A stretch of 11,645 nt of DNA, taken from the NCBI GenBank assembly GCA_023391335.1, contig JAEWBG010000088.1, forward strand, positions 1-11,645, written 5' to 3'. Origin of the DNA: Pseudomonadota bacterium. Its GTDB lineage: Bacteria; Pseudomonadota; Gammaproteobacteria; Steroidobacterales; Steroidobacteraceae. The position numbers and the translations under genes are program-made. Under the pieces are notes generated by a model. The model had not been told where the DNA came from. It made no database searches and saw nothing but the letters and a program-made list of their open reading frames with translations. Position 1 is the stretch's first letter, and each line of letters opens with the position of its first letter. Shown here in pieces: positions 1 to 4,857 of the stretch.

Positions 1-52
1 ACAGGTCTTGATGCTCCTGCGCGCTCAACTTACGCCATGCTCTTCTGCTCAT
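1..52 (-). CDS. 5' end of an unidentified gene running off the left edge
   Basis: Only the first 17 codons are inside the window, reading MSRRAWRKLSAQEHQDL. The start is an ATG at 52-50 on the minus strand. It is supported by a near-consensus Shine-Dalgarno GGAGG (complement of 60-64) with a 7-nt spacer. The peptide is basic and polar at its beginning, with no signal peptide or membrane segment. I do not recognise a family from so short a piece. It is co-directional with galK but about 285 nt downstream of it, so it probably has its own promoter in the intervening non-coding DNA. The call rests on ribosome binding site quality plus an open frame to the edge. Confidence 0.5.
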   Translation of the reverse strand, partial: MSRRAWRKLSAQEHQDL

Positions 53-59
53 GCTTCAC

Positions 60-64
60 CCTCC
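60..64 (-). promoter_or_regulatory. Shine-Dalgarno of the left-edge gene
   Basis: On the minus strand these bases read GGAGG, 7 nt before the ATG at 52-50. This is the best ribosome binding site in the left 2.5 kb and the main reason for calling the truncated left-edge gene. Confidence 0.55.
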
Positions 65-104
65 AGCTCTATCGCTTAAGATGGGTGTTGCACTGACCCC
101 TTTA

Positions 105-280
105 AACCGCCACACAAAGAGCACAAAAGAGATTGAGTATGCGAGAGCGACCACCGCTCACTGATGGCGTTGCGTCACGTGGCAAACGCTAGTCCGAAAC
201 AAGACGTGCCACGCAAGGCTCGCGATATCGCACTGATGGCCTATGCGTTTATACGTTTCTTTGTGCCCTTTGTGTTGCGT
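105..280. repeat. MITE-like inverted-repeat structure downstream of galK
   Basis: Two arms face each other about 130 nt apart: ACACAAAGAGCACAAAAGA at 112-130, and TTTGTGCCCTTTGTGT at 260-275, whose reverse complement is ACACAAAGGGCACAAA. They differ by one substitution over 16 positions. Inside are a 10-bp direct repeat CACTGATGGC (159-168 and 231-240), a 7-bp inverted pair CGTGGCA/TGCCACG (178-184 and 207-213) and a perfect 10-bp palindrome GCGATATCGC (222-231). No ORF of any length is convincing here. The layout resembles a small non-autonomous mobile or dispersed repeat, but no target-site duplication was identified. Confidence 0.45.
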
Positions 281-306
281 CCTACTTCTTCTCTCGGATC
301 GCTCTA

Positions 307-341
307 ATCACTAATCAGCAGTCACCAGTCACTACCCATCA
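307..341. repeat. Degenerate 7-bp tandem repeat ending in the galK stop codon
   Basis: Five consecutive heptamers can be read: ATCACTA, ATCAGCA, GTCACCA, GTCACTA, CCCATCA. The first four fit RTCASYA with few exceptions. The fifth is weaker and contains the complement of the galK TGA stop (339-341). The array therefore abuts the 3' end of galK and could form part of its 3' untranslated region. Confidence 0.45.
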
Positions 342-1397
342 CACCAACGCCTCTCCCCGATACCCCAGCTCGGCATATTGAGTGAGGACGATCTGTTTGA
401 CGGTTGCGCCGTGGCCTTCCTTCACGAGCGCGACACAAGCGCCGCCGAAGCCAGCGCCGGTGAGACGCGCACCGAACACGTCAGGTTGTTTTTGCAGCAA
501 CTCGACCAAACGATCCAAGCCTTCGATCGAGACTTCATAGTCATCGCGCAGGCTCGTGTGCGATGCGTTCATCAGTTCGCCAAATTCTTGCGCGGACACG
601 CCTTGAGCCGCGCGCAACACGCGGGCGTTTTCGGTGATGACATGACGAGCCCGGCGATCGAGCGGCGGCGGCAATGCATTCGCGCGCATCGGATCGCCTT
701 CGTCGCGCAGTGCTTTGACACCAAGCAGACGGGCCGCCTCTTCGCATTGAGCGCGGCGTTCGTTGTATCCGCTGGTGGCGAGCGTGCGCGCGATCCCGCT
801 ATCGATCACCACGAGTTCTGCTCCCAACGGGAGCGGCAACAACTTGCGCTCGAGCGTGCGAGTGTCGAGAAACAGCATGTGTTTCGCATCCCCCAGGCTC
901 GTCGCCATTTGGTCGAGGATTCCGCAGCGCACGCCTGCATATTCGATCTCGGCTTGCTGCGCGAGCTTCGCCAGTTCGACATCATCGAGTTGAATCCGGA
1001 AGGCCTCGCGCAAGGCGCGTAAGACAGCGACCTCGAGCGCCGCACTACTGGAGAGCCCGCCGCCCATCGGCACGTCGCTACGAATATGCAGCTCCACGGG
1101 CGCGATATGTTCGCCGCGCTTCTTCAACACTTGGATGCAGCCGAACACGTAGCGAGCGTAGCCGTCGGGGCCCGCAGCGCCGTCCACGTATGCGACGGAC
1201 TCATCCAAATTCGCAGAATAGAACCGGAACTGATCGTCGCGACTTTTCGCAAGCTCGACTCGTGTGAGTTGCGGAATGGTCGTCGGCAACACGAAACCAT
1301 CGTTGTAGTCGGTGTGTTCGCCGAGCAGATTCACGCGGCCCGGGGCGTGCGCGCGGACTTCGGGCGCGTGCCCAAATACATCGGAGAATGATCGCAT
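339..1397 (-). CDS. galK: Galactokinase (GalK)
   Basis: Phosphorylates alpha-D-galactose at C1 with ATP in the Leloir pathway; cytosolic. The 352 residues carry all three GHMP-kinase signatures: the galactokinase motif GRVNLLGEHTDYNDGFVLP at residues 20-38, with the transition-state-stabilising Arg at 21; the phosphate-binding loop MGGGLSSSAA at 111-120; and the C-terminal GAGFGGACVAL at 314-324. The likely catalytic base is Asp162 in GILDQMAT. It is about 30 residues shorter than the E. coli enzyme (382) but has no gap in a key motif. The ATG shares its A with the galT TGA stop (TGATG), so translation is probably coupled to galT, which fits the lack of a strong ribosome binding site. It is the last gene of the GH2-galT-galK operon. 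Confidence 0.96.
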   Translation of the reverse strand: MRSFSDVFGHAPEVRAHAPGRVNLLGEHTDYNDGFVLPTTIPQLTRVELAKSRDDQFRFYSANLDESVAYVDGAAGPDGYARYVFGCIQVLKKRGEHIAPVELHIRSDVPMGGGLSSSAALEVAVLRALREAFRIQLDDVELAKLAQQAEIEYAGVRCGILDQMATSLGDAKHMLFLDTRTLERKLLPLPLGAELVVIDSGIARTLATSGYNERRAQCEEAARLLGVKALRDEGDPMRANALPPPLDRRARHVITENARVLRAAQGVSAQEFGELMNASHTSLRDDYEVSIEGLDRLVELLQKQPDVFGARLTGAGFGGACVALVKEGHGATVKQIVLTQYAELGYRGEALV

Positions 1398-2479
1398 CAG
1401 AAACTCACATTGACGGCTTGCAGTTCGCGCACTTTATCTTCTGGCAATGCATCGCTGGCGAACATGCCCGCCGCGATTTCTGTCCCCGCCAGGTATTTCA
1501 GCTTTTCGCGTGTGCGATAGGGCGGATAGAACTCCGCATGCAAGTGCGCTTCGGGATGGGCCGCGCCGTCCGTCGGGGCTTGAAACCAGGCCATGATGTA
1601 CGGGAAAGGACGCTGCCAAAGACCGTCGTACTTCAGAAGCACAGTTTTCAACGCAACTGCCAAATCGGTGCGTTGGGCCTGCGTCAAATCGTGAAAGTAG
1701 GCGACGGCTCGTTTCGGTGCGACCCACACTTCGTACGGATAACGGGCCCATGCCGGCAGAAACGCAATTGCCTCCGGCCCGTCATAGATCACGCGCGTCT
1801 TTTGGCGCAATTCTTCTTCGATCAGATGCTGGAGCAACGGGCGTTGATTCGCTTCGAAATACTCGCGCTCCATTTGATTCATTCGCAACGGCACGGGCGG
1901 CACGAAGGAATAGGAATAGAGTTGGCCGTGCGGGTGATGCAACGTCACGCCGACCTCGACGCCGCGATTCTCGAACGGCAGCACGTACTGGATTTTTCCG
2001 GTCGCAGCCAGTGTGCGCGTCCGGTCCGCCCACACTTCGATCAGCAATGCGATGTGATCGACGGGCAAACTGCCGAGCGATGCTTGGCTGTCCTGCGTGA
2101 ACACAACCACATCGCACTGGCCGGTGCCCGGCTTGGTCTCAATCGCCAGGTGCGGCGGATCGTGCGCAACCAACGCCAATGAAGGAAACAAGTTATCGAA
2201 GACTGCTACGTCGTACTTACCGCTCGGCAATTCAGTGGGGTTCGCAGGATCCGTGGTGGGCCGCAGAGGGTTGTACTCCGGCGGCGGCAAGAAGGTTCGA
2301 TCCTGACGATGGGATGCGTACGTCACCCATTCGCCACGCAACGGATGCCATCGCAGGTGCGGATTCGGATGCACCGGCTCTTTACGCGGGCTTGGTGCTG
2401 AGTCGATCCCGATGATGGGCGTACGGCTATAAAGCGTAAGCTGCCGTCCATCGGGTTTCTTCAATTCGAGACGATACAT
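1397..2479 (-). CDS. galT: Galactose-1-phosphate uridylyltransferase (GalT)
   Basis: Exchanges UMP between UDP-glucose and galactose-1-phosphate to give UDP-galactose and glucose-1-phosphate. The HIT-fold active-site HPHGQ is at residues 182-186; the second His of HPH is the uridylylated nucleophile in this family. FENRG (169-173) precedes it, and the C-terminal HLHAEFYPP (312-320) matches the family's paired histidines. Length is 360, against 348 in E. coli. By my alignment from memory, the CxxC and the extra His that bind zinc in E. coli GalT are absent: the region around residues 62-100 has no cysteine, and QDSQ replaces DHSK. One iron-ligand His is Phe299 (AWFQAP). Many GalTs lack some of these sites, so activity is still expected. 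The ATG at 2479 has an AAGG ribosome binding site overlapping the stop of the upstream glycosidase, 7 nt away. Confidence 0.95.
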   Translation of the reverse strand: MYRLELKKPDGRQLTLYSRTPIIGIDSAPSPRKEPVHPNPHLRWHPLRGEWVTYASHRQDRTFLPPPEYNPLRPTTDPANPTELPSGKYDVAVFDNLFPSLALVAHDPPHLAIETKPGTGQCDVVVFTQDSQASLGSLPVDHIALLIEVWADRTRTLAATGKIQYVLPFENRGVEVGVTLHHPHGQLYSYSFVPPVPLRMNQMEREYFEANQRPLLQHLIEEELRQKTRVIYDGPEAIAFLPAWARYPYEVWVAPKRAVAYFHDLTQAQRTDLAVALKTVLLKYDGLWQRPFPYIMAWFQAPTDGAAHPEAHLHAEFYPPYRTREKLKYLAGTEIAAGMFASDALPEDKVRELQAVNVSF

Positions 2480-2486
2480 GCGGCCT

Positions 2487-4295
2487 TCATTTTTCTATCA
2501 GCGGTAGCGTTTGCGGGTGGTCGCCGCGAACCGCGTTTGCAATTCGATGCAGCGGAATTTTCGGGGTGCGATCTTCGTAGAGCAAGCCGTTCGCTTCTTG
2601 AAAGGTGTCGGCGAACTGGGTGTAGCAGAAACCGCTGAACATCGCGGTCGTACGCGCAACCTCCAGCAACGAGGTGACGAGGGTAGCGTACTCCTCCAAA
2701 TCGCGCACCGATTGATAGCCCCATTCATCGCCTTCGCGGTGCCGCTCGGGATCCAAATACGCGATCCCGCCAAACTCCGTTAAGCAAATCGGCTGACCTC
2801 GATGCGGATATCCGTCCAGGGTGAGAATGCGGCCGCCAGTCCAACGTCGATCGACCACTTCCTGCGGCTTGACCTCAGGTCCATAGCGCACACGCAAGTG
2901 TTTCGGATCTCCGTCGTAATCGTGCATGCCGATCACGTCGGTCGCGGAGCTCTCCCAGCCATCGTTACCGATCACCAGACGAGTTGGATCGAGCGTCTTC
3001 GTTAAATGATAAAGAGCCGCCACCGCGTCGCGAGCAGCGGGCACCGTCGCGAGATCAGGAACGCCCCACGACTCGTTGAACGGCACCCACATCACGATGC
3101 ACGGATGACTCGCGTCGCGCTCGATCGCTTCGGTCCACTCCTTAATCATGCGGCGGATTGCGCGATTCGTGAATCGATAAGCGCTCGGCATCTCCTCCCA
3201 CACCAGCAAACCCAATTTGTCCGCCCAGTAGAGATAACGCGGATCTTCGATCTTCTGATGCTTGCGAACCCCATTGAATCCCATCGCTTTGGCAAGCTCG
3301 ACATCGAGCCGTAGGGCGTCGTCCGTCGGGGCAGTCATCAATGAGTCCGCCCAATAGCCTTGATCGAGCACCAGACGCATATTGAAGGGACGCCCGTTTA
3401 GCATGAGGCGCTCGCGCTGCGTGCTGATCGAACGAATCGCGGTATACGACTTGATCTGATCGATCACTTCTTCGCCACGCAGCAGTTGAACTTCCGCATC
3501 GATCAGCGTCGGTCGATCGGGCGACCACAACAATTCGTTCCGATAGTCGTCAATGCCCGGATCCGACAGGGCGATGCGGCGGTGAACTTCGTGACTCACA
3601 ACCTGATACGTGTCGTGCGCGAGGATTTGCTCACCGACTGTGAGCTTCACCGACATGCGTAGATCTTTGATGTCCGTGCCGCCGACGAACGCATGAATCG
3701 AGATCTCCCAACGCTCGAGGTTGGGCGTCCAGTGAATGCGCGTGACATAAGCATCGGGCACGCGCTCTAACCAAACTGTCTGCCAAATACCGGTCGTGCG
3801 CGGATACCAAATCGAATGCGGGTCGAGCCGCCAATCTTGTTTGCCGCGCGGCTTCTCTAAATCGTGCGGGTCGTCTTCTACGCGCACGGCTACCTTTTGT
3901 TTTCCGCTTGGATTCAGGACGTGCGTGATGTCCGCAGAAAACGGCGTATGGCCGCCTTCGTGTTCGACGACCGGCTGATCGTTGACCCACACCTGCGCGT
4001 GATAATCGACAGCGCCGAAATGCAGAATCGCTCGATGCTTCGCACCCGCTTGACCCGGCGCATCGGCGGGATATTCGAACTCGCGCTCATACCAAACGCA
4101 GCGATGAAACCCTGTGTCTTCGATGCCGCTGAGCTTCGTCTCCGGCGCAAACGGCACGCGAATCGTCAGCGGCCACTCATCGATGTGACGCGGCAAACGG
4201 AAGCGCATGTCGTTATCGAAGCGAAAGCGCCACGGCCCATTCAAACTCAGCCACTCGGATCGTCGCAATTGCGGGCGCGGATAACGTTCGGGCAT
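2487..4295 (-). CDS. GH2 family beta-glycosidase, probable beta-galactosidase
   Basis: About 602 residues with the GH2 order: N-terminal jelly-roll sugar-binding domain (from LSLNGPWRF to about residue 180), an immunoglobulin-like domain, then a TIM barrel. The acid/base is Glu408 in FNESWG and the nucleophile is Glu507 in LTEFGG, close to the positions in E. coli beta-glucuronidase (413 and 504), and overall length is also similar. The C-terminal NxK motif that beta-glucuronidases use to grip the glucuronate carboxylate is not visible: the region reads FADTFQEANGLLYEDRTPK. With galT and galK directly downstream, a beta-galactosidase is the better guess, but a related glycoside is possible. 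No signal peptide, so cytoplasmic. I chose ATG 4295, which has GAGAG just upstream; a GTG at 4373 would add 26 residues unlike the family's N-terminus and has no ribosome binding site. Confidence 0.88.
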   Translation of the reverse strand: MPERYPRPQLRRSEWLSLNGPWRFRFDNDMRFRLPRHIDEWPLTIRVPFAPETKLSGIEDTGFHRCVWYEREFEYPADAPGQAGAKHRAILHFGAVDYHAQVWVNDQPVVEHEGGHTPFSADITHVLNPSGKQKVAVRVEDDPHDLEKPRGKQDWRLDPHSIWYPRTTGIWQTVWLERVPDAYVTRIHWTPNLERWEISIHAFVGGTDIKDLRMSVKLTVGEQILAHDTYQVVSHEVHRRIALSDPGIDDYRNELLWSPDRPTLIDAEVQLLRGEEVIDQIKSYTAIRSISTQRERLMLNGRPFNMRLVLDQGYWADSLMTAPTDDALRLDVELAKAMGFNGVRKHQKIEDPRYLYWADKLGLLVWEEMPSAYRFTNRAIRRMIKEWTEAIERDASHPCIVMWVPFNESWGVPDLATVPAARDAVAALYHLTKTLDPTRLVIGNDGWESSATDVIGMHDYDGDPKHLRVRYGPEVKPQEVVDRRWTGGRILTLDGYPHRGQPICLTEFGGIAYLDPERHREGDEWGYQSVRDLEEYATLVTSLLEVARTTAMFSGFCYTQFADTFQEANGLLYEDRTPKIPLHRIANAVRGDHPQTLPLIEK

Positions 4296-4327
4296 TGCTC
4301 TCTCGCTGAAGTCCGTGAAGCTCGCGA

Positions 4328-4357
4328 TTAGTAGTGCAATACGCCGCACCTTGTCAC
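4328..4357 (-). promoter_or_regulatory. Weak candidate promoter for the GH2-galT-galK operon
   Basis: On the minus strand a GTGACA -35-like hexamer (4357-4352; five of six match TTGACA) is separated by 18 nt from TACTAA (4333-4328), a poor -10. A transcript starting here would have a leader of roughly 25 nt before ATG 4295. The -10 is weak, so this is only the best candidate seen, not a confident call. Confidence 0.2.
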
Positions 4358-4388
4358 GTCCGTAACTTCCCACGGTAATTGTTACAGG

Positions 4389-4580
4389 AGGAAGTGAGGA
4401 AGTGAGGAGCGCGAAAGTGAAACGCGTAGTCCTTCTCTGAATCGCGGGTAAGGAAGCGAAAGGTGAGACAGTAAATGACTAGACGATGTACCACGGAAAT
4501 AAGAGCTAATGATTGGGTTTTATTTCTGACGCGAGCACAGCTCGCCATCACCGCTGACTCTCTCACCTCCTCACTTCTTC
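4389..4580. repeat. Segment bounded by inverted repeats with an 8-bp tandem repeat in one arm
   Basis: The left arm (4396-4409) and right arm (4567-4580) are complementary at 13 of 14 positions, with an 11-bp perfect core GAAGTGAGGAG/CTCCTCACTTC. The left arm sits in a tandem AGGAAGTG repeat (4389-4396, 4397-4404, then AGGAG at 4405-4409). A perfect hairpin GCGAGC-ACA-GCTCGC lies inside at 4531-4545. There is no ORF of note within. It could be a small non-autonomous element or a dispersed intergenic repeat; whether copies occur elsewhere cannot be seen here. Confidence 0.4.
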
Positions 4581-4645
4581 AATGCAACTCACAACGAACT
4601 TGGCGCGTTAGAGCCGGCGGAGTTCGATTTAGCGACTCACGTATT

Positions 4646-4660
4646 GCGAGCTAGCGAGCT
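4646..4660. repeat. Direct repeat GCGAGCT x2, 8-bp period
   Basis: GCGAGCT occurs at 4646-4652 and again at 4654-4660, separated by one A. It lies about 200 nt upstream of the glycosyltransferase start, in a plausible promoter-proximal position. It may be a regulator-binding direct repeat, but an 8-bp period is short for a helical repeat, so this is only a pattern call. Confidence 0.3.
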
Positions 4661-4692
4661 GAAAAGGAGCGGCCGGCCACATCGAATTAAAA

Positions 4693-4729
4693 CAGCACGA
4701 GCGATGTGGAGCACTCCGAGCTCGTGTTG
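4693..4729 (+). promoter_or_regulatory. Inverted repeat / hairpin in the upstream region of the glycosyltransferase operon
   Basis: Arms CAGCACGAGC (4693-4702) and GCTCGTGTTG (4720-4729) pair over 10 positions, with one G-U pair, around a 17-nt loop that itself contains GGAG/CTCC. There is no trailing T-tract, so it is not an intrinsic terminator. It could be an operator or a leader RNA structure. Confidence 0.35.
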
Positions 4730-4751
4730 ATTCGACCTGTGTACTCGTTCT

Positions 4752-4786
4752 GAACCTCCGGCACGCATGCGGCGCGCCGGACGTTC
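4752..4786 (+). promoter_or_regulatory. GC-rich hairpin in the leader of the glycosyltransferase operon
   Basis: CCGGCACGC (4758-4766) and GCGCGCCGG (4772-4780) pair at 8 of 9 positions around a 5-nt loop (ATGCG). After a 2x2 internal loop, GAAC (4752-4755) pairs with GTTC (4783-4786). The hairpin ends about 60 nt before the ribosome binding site. No T-tract follows. A role as leader regulatory structure or operator is inferred from position only. Confidence 0.4.
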
Positions 4787-4846
4787 GACTGCATGCGAGC
4801 GTTTCGAATCGAGCAGCAAGGCGTGATCCGCACGCCACGTTTACAC

Positions 4847-4851
4847 AGGAG
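4847..4851 (+). promoter_or_regulatory. Shine-Dalgarno of the glycosyltransferase-FAD fusion gene
   Basis: AGGAG with a 6-nt spacer (CCCCCA) before ATG 4858. This fixes the start of the first gene in the plus-strand operon. Confidence 0.75.
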
Positions 4852-4857
4852 CCCCCA

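Larger units (their letters stand above)
4296..4857. other. Divergent non-coding region between two operons
   Basis: About 560 nt separate the start of the minus-strand galactose operon from the start of the plus-strand glycosyltransferase operon. No credible coding frame is present; the short minus-strand ORFs have no ribosome binding site or recognisable product. The region must carry both promoters. It contains an inverted-repeat-bounded segment (4389-4580), an 8-bp direct repeat (4646-4660) and two leader hairpins (4693-4729 and 4752-4786), described separately. I found no convincing plus-strand sigma-70 promoter by eye. Confidence 0.8.

Noticed and set aside
307..341. Heptamer array as a CRISPR
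   Set aside because: Units are 7 bp with no spacers and no cas genes are present.
378..1022. 214-codon plus-strand ORF opposite galK
   Set aside because: Antisense shadow of galK, whose three GHMP motifs fix the coding strand.
1388..2182. 264-codon plus-strand ORF opposite galT
   Set aside because: Mirror frame of a clearly identified galT. Its translation has no recognisable motif, is rich in His, Arg and Cys, and there is no ribosome binding site.
4296..4373. 26-residue N-terminal extension of the GH2 enzyme from a GTG start
   Set aside because: No ribosome binding site, and the family's N-terminal pattern starts just after the ATG at 4295.
4531..4545. Perfect hairpin GCGAGC-ACA-GCTCGC as an intrinsic terminator
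   Set aside because: No T-tract follows on either strand and no gene ends nearby.
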